Assembly (NCBI RefSeq): GCF_900090325.1
Contig: NZ_FMHW01000002.1
Coordinates: 6,945,001-7,009,000 of the forward strand
Direction of reading: 5' to 3'
DNA from: Micromonospora pallida
GTDB taxonomy: Bacteria > Actinomycetota > Actinomycetes > Mycobacteriales > Micromonosporaceae
Length of the DNA: 64,000 nucleotides
Shown here piece by piece: positions 25,690 through 35,905 of the stretch (within the stretch, counting starts at the first letter, position 1; every line of letters begins with the position of its first letter). The notes under the pieces are model-generated. The model did no database searches. It saw only the letters and a list, made by a program, of their open reading frames with translations, and was not told the origin of the DNA. The position numbers were made by a program, and so were the translations under genes.

Positions 25690-26765
25690 TCAGGTGGCGG
25701 TACGGAGGAGGTGGGCGGCCTGCTCGGGGGCGACGTCGCTGATGAAGACGCCCATCCCCGACTCGGTGCCGGCGAGGTACTTCAGCTTGTCCGCCGCCCG
25801 GCGGATGCTGAACACCTGTAGGTGCAGGTGGGCCAGGTCGCGGTCGACGCGTACCGGGGCCTGGTGCCAGGCCGCGATGTACGGCATCGGCAGGTCGAAC
25901 AGGCCGTCGAACCGGCGCAGTACGTCCAGGTAGAGCGGACCGAAGGCGTCCCGCTCCGCGTCGGTCAGCGCCGGGAGGTCCGGCACCGGCCGGTGCGGGG
26001 CCAGGTGCACCTCGAACGGCCAGCGCGCCGCCGCCGGCACGTACGCCGTCCAGTGCTCGTTGCTCGCCACCACCCGCTCCCCGGCGGCCCGCTCGGCGGC
26101 GAGCACGTCCGCGTAGAGGTTGCCACCGGTGCGGTCGGCGTGCCGGCGGGCGGCGGCCAGCATCGCCCGGGTCCGGGGCGTGACGAACGGGAACGCGTAG
26201 ATCTGGCCGTGCGGGTGGTGCAAAGTCACGCCGATCTCCACGCCCCGGTTCTCGAAGCAGAAGACCTGCTCGACGCCGGGCACCTCGGCCAGCGCGGCGG
26301 TCCGGTCGGCGAGCGCGTCGAGGACGGTCCGCACCCGGCCGGGCGGCAGGTCGACGAACGCGGCGTGGTGATCGTCGGTGAAGCAGACCACCTCGCAGCG
26401 GCCGAGCCCGGGCTGGATCTCGGTGAACGGGGTGATCGCCGGCGGCTCGTCGGCGATCCGCTGACTCAGCGCGGGGAACCGGTTCTCGAAGACCACCACG
26501 TCGTACCCGGAGGCCGGGATCTCGCTGAGCCGGTCGCCCCGGGAGGGACAGAGTGGGCACTGGTCGGCCGGGGGGAGGAAGGTACGGGTCTGCCGGTGCA
26601 CGGCGACCGCCACCCACTCGTCGAGCAGCGGGTCGTAGCGGAGCTGTGACGCGGGCGGGGGCGGGGGAGTTCCCGCCGGTCCGGTGCGTCCCGGAGGACG
26701 TCGTCCCGCTCGTCGAAGTAGATCAGCTCACGGCCGTCGGCCAGCTTGGTGACCGTACGCTTCAT
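25690..26765 (-). pseudogene. galT: Galactose-1-phosphate uridylyltransferase, frameshifted
   Basis: Leloir-pathway enzyme exchanging galactose-1-P for glucose-1-P on UDP. The first about 37 codons (MKRTVTKLADGREL...) read from ATG 26765 in one frame. The rest, from ASQLRYDPLLDEWVAV onward, is in another frame. The switch falls in the G-runs at 26653-26667, and one missing base would explain it. The downstream part is otherwise intact: CPLCP zinc site, catalytic HHPHGQIYAFP and C-terminal HLHLQVFS. It could be a real null allele, a phase-variable tract or an assembly error. The start overlaps the deoR stop by 4 nt, so the two form an operon. Confidence 0.8.
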
Positions 26766-27577
26766 GCCGGTGTCCCTTCGGTCGCCGCCGCGCGGTTACC
26801 CGTCGCCCGTTCCACGACGATCAGTTCCGTGACCCGCTCGCCGAGCACCCGGCGACCCTCCTCGGGCAGCCGGTCGTCGACCACCACGACGTCCGCGCAG
26901 CCCAGCTCGCCGATCGAGCAGAGGCCGACCAGACCCCACTTGGTGTGGTCGGCGAGCACCACCAGCCGGTCGGCGGAGGCCATCAGCGCCTGGTTGGTCT
27001 CCGCCTCCATCAGGTTCGGCGTGGTGTAGCCGGCCCGTTCGCTGATCCCGTGCACACCGAGGAAGAGCACGTCCAGGTGCAGGGAGCGGATCGCGGCCAC
27101 CGCGAGCGGACCGACCAGCGCGTCGGAGGGCGTCCGTACGCCGCCGGTGAGGATCACCGACTGGTCCGACCGGCCGCCGGTGTGGAAGACCTCCGCCACC
27201 GGCAACGAGTTGGTCACCACGGTCAGCCCCGGCACGTCGACCAGGCGACGGGCCAGGGCGGCGGTGGTCGTCCCGGCGGAGAGGGCGACGGCCGCACCGG
27301 GGCGGACCAGCCGCGCGGCGTGCGTGGCGATGAGCCCCTTCTCGGCCGGCTGGCGCACCGACTTCGCGTCGAAGCCGGGTTCGTCGGCCGCCGAGGTGTC
27401 GGCCACCGTCGCCCCGCCGTGCACCTTGGCGAGCAGCCCCTGGGCGTCCAGCGCGTCCAGGTCCCGGCGGATGGTCATGTCGGAGACGCCGAACTCGGCC
27501 GCCAGTTCGCTGACCCGTACACCGCCGGTCGCCCGGACCCGCTCCAGGATGGCCGCTTGCCGCTGCCGCGCCAGCAT
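26762..27577 (-). CDS. DeoR-family transcriptional regulator
   Basis: 271 aa. An N-terminal winged-helix (RQRQAAILERVRATGGVRVSELAAEFGVSDMTIRRDLDAL) is followed by the sugar-phosphate-binding DeoR C-terminal domain (ALSAGTTTAALARRL, ADHTKWG). Such proteins usually repress sugar operons and are released by a phosphorylated sugar. Being coupled to galT, it probably responds to a galactose-pathway intermediate. GGAGG just before ATG 27577 fixes the start. Four 16-bp repeats lie directly upstream and may be its binding sites. Confidence 0.9.
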   Translation of the reverse strand: MLARQRQAAILERVRATGGVRVSELAAEFGVSDMTIRRDLDALDAQGLLAKVHGGATVADTSAADEPGFDAKSVRQPAEKGLIATHAARLVRPGAAVALSAGTTTAALARRLVDVPGLTVVTNSLPVAEVFHTGGRSDQSVILTGGVRTPSDALVGPLAVAAIRSLHLDVLFLGVHGISERAGYTTPNLMEAETNQALMASADRLVVLADHTKWGLVGLCSIGELGCADVVVVDDRLPEEGRRVLGERVTELIVVERATGNRAAATEGTPA

Positions 27578-27586
27578 CTCCAGCCT

Positions 27587-27650
27587 CCGCTTCCCGTGCC
27601 GTCCGCTTGCCGTGCCGTCCGCTTCCGGTGCCGTCCGCTACCCGTGCTGT
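27587..27650. repeat. Tandem repeat, 4 x 16 bp, upstream of deoR
   Basis: Four copies of CCGCTTSCCGTGCCGT start at 27587, 27603, 27619 and 27635, with one to four differences. They occupy the 5' leader of deoR-galT. Iterated direct repeats are a known DeoR-type operator form, but this use is inference. A possible minus-strand -10 is TAGTGT at 27689-27684. Confidence 0.6.
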
Positions 27651-27735
27651 CGGACGTTCTCGAACGCGTTCCAACAAAGACGAACACTAGCGCGAAGGAT
27701 GCACCGCGCGATAGACAACCGGGACGCGCTCCAGG

Positions 27736-29265
27736 TCAGGCCGGTGACAGGCGGAGCTCGATCCAGCCCGTCTCGGTCAGCAGGTGCAGCACCTGCTGCA
27801 CCGCCTCCTCGATGGAGATGTCCGAGGTGTCCACCACCAGGTCCGCGTCGGTCGGCTCCTCGTACGGGTCGTCGACGCCGGTCATGCCGGTGAGCAGCCC
27901 CGCCCGGGCCCGGGCGTAGAGGCCCTTGCGGTCCCGCTGCTCACAGACCTCCAGCGGGGTGGCGACGTGGACCAGCACGAAACCCGCGCCGGCCGCCGCC
28001 GCCATCTCCCGGGCGGTCGCCCGGGCCTGCTCGTACGGCGCGATCGGGCAGCAGATCGCCACCCCCCGGTGCCGGGCGATCTCGGCGGCCACCCAGCCGA
28101 TCCGCCGGACGTTGAGATCCCGGTCGGCGCGGCTGAACGTCAACCCGGCGGAGAGTTCCCGGCGCACCACGTCGCCGTCGAGCAGGGTGATCGTCCGGTC
28201 CCCGGACTCCCGCAGCGCGTCGGCCAGGCCGCTGGCGATCGTCGACTTGCCCGACCCGGAGAGCCCGGTCAGGAAGACCACCAGTCCCCGGTGCCGCAGC
28301 GGCGGCTGGGCCCGGGCCAGCTCCTTCGCCACCGCCGGTGGGGTGTGCCACTCCGGCAGCGGGAAGCCCCGGTCCAGGTGGTCGTCGATCTCCGCCTGGC
28401 TGAACGCCAGCCGGCGGTTGCGCGGCGGGATGTCGTCCCGCCAGCGCCACTGTCCGTCCCGGTTGTCGTAGGCCAGTTCCCGGGGCACCAGCACCCGCAG
28501 CCCGGCCCCGGAGAGCATCTCCTGGGTGGAGAGCAGGTGGGTCACCCCGTACGCGGCGGAGACCCGGGCCCGCAGCAACGCGTCGCTGATCTCGTCCCGC
28601 CGCCGGGCCAGCGGCACGGTGATCAGGGTCGCTGGAGGCATCCGGTCCCGGGCGGCGAAGACCGCGCGGACCAGCGCCTCGGGCGGCAGCCCACCGCTGG
28701 CCTCCTCACCCACCGGGATCATCACCAGCAGGTGCGCGCCGAGCGTACGGGTCGCGTGTGCGATCTGGGCGAGTTGCGGCCGGTGCAGCGGGCGGTCCGC
28801 GATCACCCCGAGCACCCGCCCAGGGGGCAGCAGCGACCGCACCTCCTCGGGGGTGCGCCGCAGCCGCTGGAACGGGGCGTGGCCGCCGTCGCCGAGCCGG
28901 AGCACCGGGCCACCCAGCCCGGCGGTGCCGTCCCGACCCGGCCAGACGTCCTGTACGTCGAGCGCGGCGAGCGGAGCGCCCTCGCCGTCGGTGAGCACCA
29001 GCACCCGTTTCGCCGGGTCGTCCGGCCGTAGCCCGTCGGCCACCGTCGCCGGCACCTGGAGAGTCACCGCGACGGGCCACGGCGTCCCGTCGGCGAGTCG
29101 GCCCCGGCGGCTGAGCGAGGTCAGGTCGGCCCGGGTCATGAAGCCACTCAGGGGCGCGTACGCCCCACTGAGCAGCAGTTCCAGGTCGGCCAGTTCACCC
29201 GGGCGCGGTGTGAACACCGGCGCGTCCCGGAGCACGTCGTCGGGCAGCACCCAGCCGTTGCTCAT
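27736..29265 (-). CDS. cysC: Adenylylsulfate kinase fused to a degenerate ATP-sulfurylase-like domain
   Basis: About 509 aa from ATG 29265, preceded by GGGGGG. The C-terminal 180 residues are a complete APS kinase: P-loop GLSGSGKST near 332, DGDVVRRELS, FSRADRDLNVRRIG, and KGLYARARAGLLTGMTGVDDPYE. It makes PAPS from APS. The N-terminal 320 residues follow the PUA plus ATP-sulfurylase fold (LLLSGAYAPLSGFM). However, where active sulfurylases have QTRNPxHRAH this one has ADRPLHRPQL, and the usual GRDHAG reads GVTHLLS. The first domain is therefore probably not a normal sulfurylase. Confidence 0.85.
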   Translation of the reverse strand: MSNGWVLPDDVLRDAPVFTPRPGELADLELLLSGAYAPLSGFMTRADLTSLSRRGRLADGTPWPVAVTLQVPATVADGLRPDDPAKRVLVLTDGEGAPLAALDVQDVWPGRDGTAGLGGPVLRLGDGGHAPFQRLRRTPEEVRSLLPPGRVLGVIADRPLHRPQLAQIAHATRTLGAHLLVMIPVGEEASGGLPPEALVRAVFAARDRMPPATLITVPLARRRDEISDALLRARVSAAYGVTHLLSTQEMLSGAGLRVLVPRELAYDNRDGQWRWRDDIPPRNRRLAFSQAEIDDHLDRGFPLPEWHTPPAVAKELARAQPPLRHRGLVVFLTGLSGSGKSTIASGLADALRESGDRTITLLDGDVVRRELSAGLTFSRADRDLNVRRIGWVAAEIARHRGVAICCPIAPYEQARATAREMAAAAGAGFVLVHVATPLEVCEQRDRKGLYARARAGLLTGMTGVDDPYEEPTDADLVVDTSDISIEEAVQQVLHLLTETGWIELRLSPA

Positions 29266-29762
29266 CACACCCCCCACTCGCTGACCGGCACACAGTTTCG
29301 CAGCCGACCGGCGATCGGTCGAGAGCGCCACCCCACGATCGTGGCCGCCGGACCGTCGTACGGCGTCCGTCGCCGCCGTCCGGCGCGGGGGCCGCGAACC
29401 GTCCGACCGGATATCGACGCTGGTCAGCGCGATGCCGTCGCCGCCTGCGGGCCGACGGTACCCGGTCGTCCGGGCCGCCACCGCACCCCGGCGATTCGTG
29501 GTCGGGAACCGGTCAGTCGGCCGCCCGTCGTCCGCCCGTCGTCCGCCCGTCGGCCGTCCGTCGGCCGGGGGGGGTGGCCCGGTCCGTGCCGTCCCGCCGT
29601 CCGGGGTGGCCCGACCCGTGCCGGCCGTCGCCCCGACCCTCTCGTCACCACCCTCGGTGACCCCGTCGAACACACACCGGATCGCCCCTAGTGGACCGCG
29701 ACACGCAGGATCAGGGGCGGACCTGATGTCCGGGGATGCGCCACCTCCCTAGGCTGAACGCC
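29266..29762. other. Divergent intergenic region, 497 bp, with repeats and an operator-like site
   Basis: It lies between cysC (minus) and the ABC operon (plus). A 4 x 11-bp tandem repeat of CCCGTCGTCCG occupies 29524-29567. ATCAGG-N6-CCTGAT (29710-29727) is a perfect inverted repeat about 22 nt before TAGGCT (29750-29755). That -10 box ends 7 nt before the GTG of the ABC gene, so the transcript is probably leaderless and the palindrome covers its -35 region. Confidence 0.5.
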
Positions 29763-30677
29763 GTGACACTGCTCGCGACCGAGTCGCTGACCAAGACCTA
29801 CGGCGGACGGGTCACCGCGCTGGCGGACCTCACCGTCGCGGTCGAACCGGGGATCATCGGGCTGGTCGGTGCCAACGGTGCCGGCAAGTCCACCCTGATC
29901 AAGATCCTGCTGGGCCTGCTCGCCCCGACCAGTGGCCGGGTGAGTGTGCTCGGCCTCGACCCCACCACCGACCCGGCGGCGGTCCGCGCCCGGGTGGGCT
30001 ACATGCCCGAACACGACTGCCTTCCACCCGACCTGTCCGCCGCCGAGTTCGTCACCCACCTCGGTCGGATCAGCGGGCTGCCGCGCAGCGTCGCCCGTGA
30101 GCGGGCCTCCGAGGCGCTGCGCCACGTCGGTCTCTACGAGGAGCGGTATCGCCCGGTGGGCGGCTACTCCACCGGCATGAAGCAGCGGGTCAAACTGGCC
30201 CAGGCACTGGTGCACGACCCCGATCTGCTGCTGCTCGACGAACCCACCAACGGTCTCGACCCGGCCGGCCGGGACGCCATGCTCAACCTGGTGCACCGGA
30301 TCGGCACCGAGTTCGGCATCTCCGTGGTGGTCTGCTCGCACCTGCTCGGCGAGGTCGAGCGGATCTGCGACGCCCTGGTCGCCATCGACGGCGGGCGGCT
30401 GCTGCGCGCCGACCGGATCTCCGCGATGACCTCCGCCACCGACGTGCTCGCCGTCGAGGTCAGCGAGGGTACCGAGCAACTCGCCGCCCGACTCGCCGCG
30501 CTCGAACTGCCGGTGACCCGGGACGGCCGGATGCTGCTCGTCCCGCTCGCCGAGGAGCGCACCTACGACCTGATCCTCGGCGCGGTCGCCGAGCTGGACC
30601 TGCCGCTGCACCGGCTCGACCAGCGCCGGCACCGGGTGGCCGAACTCTTCGCACCGAGGGAGCCGAGCAATGTCTGA
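29763..30677 (+). CDS. ABC transporter ATP-binding protein (ABC-2 exporter)
   Basis: About 304 aa. Walker A GANGAGKST, signature YSTGMKQRVKLAQAL (a variant of LSGGQ), Walker B LLLLDEPTNGLDPAG, and a C-terminal extension of about 90 residues typical of ABC-2 ATPases. Start GTG 29763 is set by the -10 box TAGGCT 7 nt upstream. The end overlaps the permease start by 8 nt. The exported substrate is unknown; the two ATPase-permease pairs in a row suggest one heteromeric exporter. Confidence 0.9.
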   Translation: MTLLATESLTKTYGGRVTALADLTVAVEPGIIGLVGANGAGKSTLIKILLGLLAPTSGRVSVLGLDPTTDPAAVRARVGYMPEHDCLPPDLSAAEFVTHLGRISGLPRSVARERASEALRHVGLYEERYRPVGGYSTGMKQRVKLAQALVHDPDLLLLDEPTNGLDPAGRDAMLNLVHRIGTEFGISVVVCSHLLGEVERICDALVAIDGGRLLRADRISAMTSATDVLAVEVSEGTEQLAARLAALELPVTRDGRMLLVPLAEERTYDLILGAVAELDLPLHRLDQRRHRVAELFAPREPSNV

Positions 30678-31586
30678 CCGAACGAGCCGGTCGGCGTCCG
30701 AGTCCGTGAGCAGGTCGACGTCGTCGTCCGCACCGACCGGCGTGATCCATGACATCGGCTACCAGCGCTACACCGGACCCCGGCTCGGCCGGCGGCAGGT
30801 CTTCGGGGCGCTCTACGGGCACGGTCTGCGTACCGCGTTCGGCCTCGGCCGGAGCGCCAAGGCCAAGATCTTCCCCTGGCTGATCGTGGCGATCGTGGTG
30901 GTGGTCGCCGCCGGCGCGACGGCGGTCCGCACCCAGATCGGCCAGGTCGTGCTCTCGTACCCCGACTTCGCCAACTCGATGAGCTGGCTGGTGATCTTCT
31001 TCGTCGCGGTGGTCGCGCCCGAACTGGTCTCCCGCGACCTGCGCAGCGGTGTGTTGCCGCTGTACTTCTCCCGGCCGCTGCCCCGCGCCGACTACCCGCT
31101 GGCGAAGCTCGCCGCCCTGGTGACCGCGCTGTGGCTGCTCCTCGGCGCGCCGCAGGTGCTGATGTTCGTCGGGGCCGCGTTCACCACCGGCGACGGCCTG
31201 CGGGGCGCCTGGAACGAACTGCTCGACCTGCTGCCCGGGCTGCTCTACGCCGGGATCTGGGCGGTGGTCTTCGCCTCGATCGGGCTGCTGGTGGCCTCGT
31301 TCACCGGCAAGCGGGCGTTCGCCGCCGGTGGCGTCGTGGCGGTCTTCCTGATGACCATCCCGGTCGGCGGCACGCTGACGATCATGCCGTCCGAGACGGT
31401 GAACGAGCTGGCCGGGCTGGTCTCGCCGACGACCCTGGTCCAGGGCACCGGCCGGTGGGCGCTGAACACCGAGGGGATGGGGGTGCAGATCGGCAACCTG
31501 GGACCGGTGTACGGGCTGTACACCATCGCCCTGGTCGGTCTCTGCGTCGCGCTGCTGCTGGCCCGCTACCGGAAGGTGGCCTCCTG

Positions 31587-31587
<1 letters not shown>
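30670..31587 (+). CDS. ABC-2 type permease
   Basis: 305 aa. A Ser-rich tail precedes HDIGYQRYTGPRLGRRQVF and about six membrane segments. ELVSRDLRSGVLPLYFSRPL is the conserved cytoplasmic loop of ABC-2 permeases. It overlaps the preceding ATPase by 8 nt and the next ATPase by 1 nt (TGATG), so all are co-translated. Confidence 0.88.
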
Positions 31588-32498
<911 letters not shown>

Positions 32499-32502
32499 CC
32501 TC

Positions 32503-33213
32503 ATGTCGACCGTCACCTGGATCACCGCCCGTGGCCTGTTCGGCCGCCGCCGGTTCCTGTTGCTCGTCCCGCTGCCGGCCATCCTGGTCGGACTGGCGGT
32601 GCTGTCCCGGGCCCTCGGCGTCGACCCGGGCGAGTGGGGGCCGCCGGTCCTGGTCGGCCTCGGCCTGGCCGTGGTGCTGCCGGTGATCGCCCTGATCGTG
32701 GGCACCGGCGTGCTCGGCGCGGAGATCGACGACGGCACGGTGGTGCACATCCTCACCAAGCCGCTGCCGCGCTGGCAGATCGTGCTGCCGAAGCTCGCGG
32801 TGGCGTTCGGGGTCAGCGCGGTCACCGTCGCCCTGCCGCTCTACGTCGCGGCCGTGCTCGCCCACTCGGTACGCCTCGGCCTGGCGCTCGTCCTGGCCTC
32901 GGCGGTCGGGGCGCTGGCCTACTCGGCGCTGTTCGTGGCGCTCAGCCTGGTCACCCGGCGGCCGGTGCTGCTCGGCCTGGTGTACGTGCTGATCTGGGAG
33001 GGGCTGCTCGGCAACTTCGTCAGCGGCACCAAGGTGCTCTCCATCCAGCAGTACGTGATCACGCTCGCTGACCGGATCGCCCCCACCCCGTTGCTGACCA
33101 CCGAGGTCTCCGTACCGGTTTCAGTGGTGATGACCATCCTGGTCGTCGTCGGCTTCACTGCCCTGGCGGTCGACCGGCTCCGCTCCTTCAGCGTCGCCGG
33201 CGAAACCAGCTGA
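32503..33213 (+). CDS. ABC-2 type permease, second copy
   Basis: 236 aa with about six membrane helices. The loop LGAEIDDGTVVHILTKPLPRW corresponds to the conserved ABC-2 segment of the other permease. It starts 4 nt after the preceding ATPase and ends at a compound palindromic element that probably terminates the operon. Confidence 0.87.
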   Translation: MSTVTWITARGLFGRRRFLLLVPLPAILVGLAVLSRALGVDPGEWGPPVLVGLGLAVVLPVIALIVGTGVLGAEIDDGTVVHILTKPLPRWQIVLPKLAVAFGVSAVTVALPLYVAAVLAHSVRLGLALVLASAVGALAYSALFVALSLVTRRPVLLGLVYVLIWEGLLGNFVSGTKVLSIQQYVITLADRIAPTPLLTTEVSVPVSVVMTILVVVGFTALAVDRLRSFSVAGETS

Positions 33214-33215
33214 GG

Positions 33216-33305
33216 TGGTAGCAGGGGGCCCCTGCTCCTTGTCAGGTGGTAGCAGGGGTCCCCTGTTCATCAAAAAGGAGTAACAGGGGACCCCTGCTAC
33301 CAACC
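33216..33305. repeat. REP-like palindromic element B, three palindromes
   Basis: AGCAGGGGGCCCCTGCT (33220-33236), AGCAGGGGTCCCCTGTT (33251-33267) and TAACAGGGGACCCCTGCTA (33281-33299). The second and third are also perfect inverted copies of each other over 20 bp around an A-rich loop, which would make a strong terminator between the ABC operon and the convergent valS. Confidence 0.8.
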
Positions 33306-33328
33306 AAGCGCACCGCCCGGCGGGACGG

Positions 33329-35893
33329 TCAGAAGGCGCAGGCTATGACCAACTCGGTCGTGCGGTCGGGCAGGTGGTCGAGTCTGCTGATCCGGCCGGC
33401 GGCGCGCAGGTCGTCCTCGACCAGGGTGAGCTGGCCCAGGACGGCGGCCGGGGCGAGCGCCTCAGCCAGCGGCACCTCGGTCCGCATGGAGAGTTTCCGC
33501 TCCGACTTGGCCCGCCGCACCTGGCTGAGCGCGTCCCCGGCCAGCCGTAGCAGCGCCGGGTCGCCGGTGCCCCGGATCGCCCGTTCCACCTCGTAGGTGG
33601 TGGGCCAGGGCGCCTGGTGCACCGACCCGTACCGCCACCACGACCAGACCTCCTCGGTGACGTACGGCAGCACCGGCGCGAAGAGCCGCAACTGCACCGA
33701 CAGCGCGGTGGCGAGGGCTGCCCGCGCCGAGTCCGCCCCCGGTCCGGTGCCGTAGGCGCGCTCCTTCACCAACTCGATGTAGTCGTCGCAGAACCGCCAG
33801 AAGAACGCCTCGGTCGCCTGGAGGGCGGCCGTGTGGTCGTACCGCTCGAAGGCGGCGGTCGCCGCCGCGACCACGCCGGAGAGTTCGGCGAGCATGGCGG
33901 TGTCCAGTGGTTCCGTGGCCGGGGCGCGCAACGCGTCGGCGGCGCCCAGTCCCAGGGCGAACTTCGACGCGTTCAGCACCTTCGTGGCCAGCCGCCGCCC
34001 GATCCGGATCTGCCCCGGGTCGAAGGCCAGGTCCATCCCGGGCTTGCCGCTGGCCGCCCAGTACCGCACGGCGTCCGACCCGTGCTCGGTCAGCAACGCC
34101 ATCGGGGTCACCACGTTCCCCTTGGACTTAGACATCTTCTTGCGGTCCGGGTCGAGGATCCACCCGGACAGAACCGTGTCCCGCCACGGGAGCACCCCGT
34201 GTTCCAGGTGGGCGCGGACCACCGTGGCGAAGAGCCAGGTACGGATGATCTCCTGCCCCTGCGGGCGCAGGTCCATCGGGAAGACCCGGGCGAACAGGTC
34301 CGGGTCGGTCTCCCAACCGCCGACGATCTGCGGACTCAGTGACGACGTGGCCCAGGTGTCCAGAACGTCCGGATCTCCGATGAAACCGCCCGGTCGGCCG
34401 CGCTGCGCCTCGTCGAAGCCGGGCGGCGGCTCGCTCGACGGGTCGATCGGCAGTGTGGACTCCGCCGGTGTGAGAGGCTGGGACCAGACCGGCTCGCCAG
34501 CGTCGTCGAGCCGGTACCACACCGGCACCGGCACGCCGAAGAACCGCTGCCGACTGACCAGCCAGTCGCCGGTCAGGCCGCCCACCCAGTGTTCGTACCG
34601 GTGGCGCATGTGCCCCGGCACCCAGTTCAGCTCCGCGCCCCGGGCCAGCAGCGCCGTGCGGAGTTCCGCGTCCCGGCCGCCGTTGCGCAGATACCACTGC
34701 CGGGTGGAGACGATCTCCAGCGGCCGGTCGCCGCGCTCGTAGAACTTCACCGGGTGGGTGATCGGACGCGGCTCGCCGACCAGGTCACCCGTGCCGGTCA
34801 GCAGCTCCACCACCGCCCTGCGGGCCGCGTTGACGGTCTGGCCGGCCAGCGTCGCGTAGGGCTGCGTGGGCACCCCGGCCGGCGGCTCCGGCAGCAGCCG
34901 CCCGTCCCGGCCGATCACCACCCGGGTGTCCAGGTCCAGGTCCCGCCACCAGGTCACGTCGGTCAGGTCGCCGAAGGTGCAGACCATCGCGATGCCGGTG
35001 CCCTTGGCCGGGTCCGCCAGCGGGTGCGCGCGCACCGGCACCTCCACCCCGAAGACCGGGGTACGCACCGACGCGCCGACCAGGTCGGCGTAGCGCTCGT
35101 CGTCCGGGTGGCAGACCAGCGCCACGCAGGCCGGCAGCAGCTCCGGCCGGGTGGTGTCGATCAGCACCTCCCGCCCGCCGGACCCGTGGAACCGCAGCCG
35201 GTGGTACGCCCCCGGCCGCTCCCGGTCCTCCAGCTCCGCCTGGGCCACGGCGGTGGCGAAGCCGACGTCCCAGAGCGTCGGAGCCTCCGCCTGGTACGCC
35301 TCACCGCGCGCCAGGTTTCGCAGGAACGCCCGCTGCGAGGTGGCCCGAGCCACCCGCCCGATCGTGGTGTACGTCAGCGACCAGTCCACCGACAGCCCGA
35401 GCCGCCGCCACAGCGCCTCGAAGACCTGCTCGTCCTCGCCGGTCAGCCGTTCGCACAGCTCCACGAAGTTGCGCCGGGAGATCGACGTCGGGTTTTTGCG
35501 GGCCGCGTCGTCCACCGGGGCGTCCGGCGGCGTCCAGTCCGGGTCGTACGGCAGCGACGGGTCGCAGCGCACCCCGTACACGTTCTGCACCCGACGCTCG
35601 GTCGGCAGGCCGTTGTCGTCCCACCCCATCGGGTAGAAGACCGCCTTGCCGCGCATCCGCTGGAACCGGGCCACCGTGTCGGTGTGCGTGTACGAGAAGA
35701 CGTGTCCCATGTGCAGCTCGCCGGATACGGTCGGCGGCGGGGTGTCGATCGCGTATACGTCCGCCCGCTCCCTGCTGCGGTCGAACGCGTACGTGCCCTC
35801 CTCCTGCCAGCGGCGCGTCCAGGTCTCCTCGATGCCGTCCAGGGTCGGACGCTCGGGGACGCCGGCGCGGGCCGTCCTCGCCGTATCAGTCAT
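33329..35893 (-). CDS. valS: Valyl-tRNA synthetase, archaeal-like type
   Basis: Charges tRNA-Val; class I synthetase, 854 aa. The HIGH motif reads GELHMGHVF near residue 60 and the KMSKS motif KKMSKSKGN near 585. TPPPTVSGELHMGHVFSYTH and YPMGWDDNGLPTERRVQ are the wording of archaeal and Rickettsia-type ValRS, in contrast to the usual bacterial PPPNVTG and TDHAGIATQ. The C-terminal tRNA-binding part is short, without the long coiled-coil arm of bacterial ValRS. The start ATG 35893 follows a -10 box by 6 nt. It may be the only ValRS or a second, horizontally acquired copy. Confidence 0.9.
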   Translation of the reverse strand: MTDTARTARAGVPERPTLDGIEETWTRRWQEEGTYAFDRSRERADVYAIDTPPPTVSGELHMGHVFSYTHTDTVARFQRMRGKAVFYPMGWDDNGLPTERRVQNVYGVRCDPSLPYDPDWTPPDAPVDDAARKNPTSISRRNFVELCERLTGEDEQVFEALWRRLGLSVDWSLTYTTIGRVARATSQRAFLRNLARGEAYQAEAPTLWDVGFATAVAQAELEDRERPGAYHRLRFHGSGGREVLIDTTRPELLPACVALVCHPDDERYADLVGASVRTPVFGVEVPVRAHPLADPAKGTGIAMVCTFGDLTDVTWWRDLDLDTRVVIGRDGRLLPEPPAGVPTQPYATLAGQTVNAARRAVVELLTGTGDLVGEPRPITHPVKFYERGDRPLEIVSTRQWYLRNGGRDAELRTALLARGAELNWVPGHMRHRYEHWVGGLTGDWLVSRQRFFGVPVPVWYRLDDAGEPVWSQPLTPAESTLPIDPSSEPPPGFDEAQRGRPGGFIGDPDVLDTWATSSLSPQIVGGWETDPDLFARVFPMDLRPQGQEIIRTWLFATVVRAHLEHGVLPWRDTVLSGWILDPDRKKMSKSKGNVVTPMALLTEHGSDAVRYWAASGKPGMDLAFDPGQIRIGRRLATKVLNASKFALGLGAADALRAPATEPLDTAMLAELSGVVAAATAAFERYDHTAALQATEAFFWRFCDDYIELVKERAYGTGPGADSARAALATALSVQLRLFAPVLPYVTEEVWSWWRYGSVHQAPWPTTYEVERAIRGTGDPALLRLAGDALSQVRRAKSERKLSMRTEVPLAEALAPAAVLGQLTLVEDDLRAAGRISRLDHLPDRTTELVIACAF

Positions 35894-35899
35894 CGGTCG

Positions 35900-35905
35900 A
35901 TGGTA
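35900..35905 (-). promoter_or_regulatory. -10 box of a leaderless valS promoter
   Basis: Minus-strand TACCAT, 6 nt (CGACCG), then ATG 35893. Confidence 0.5.
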
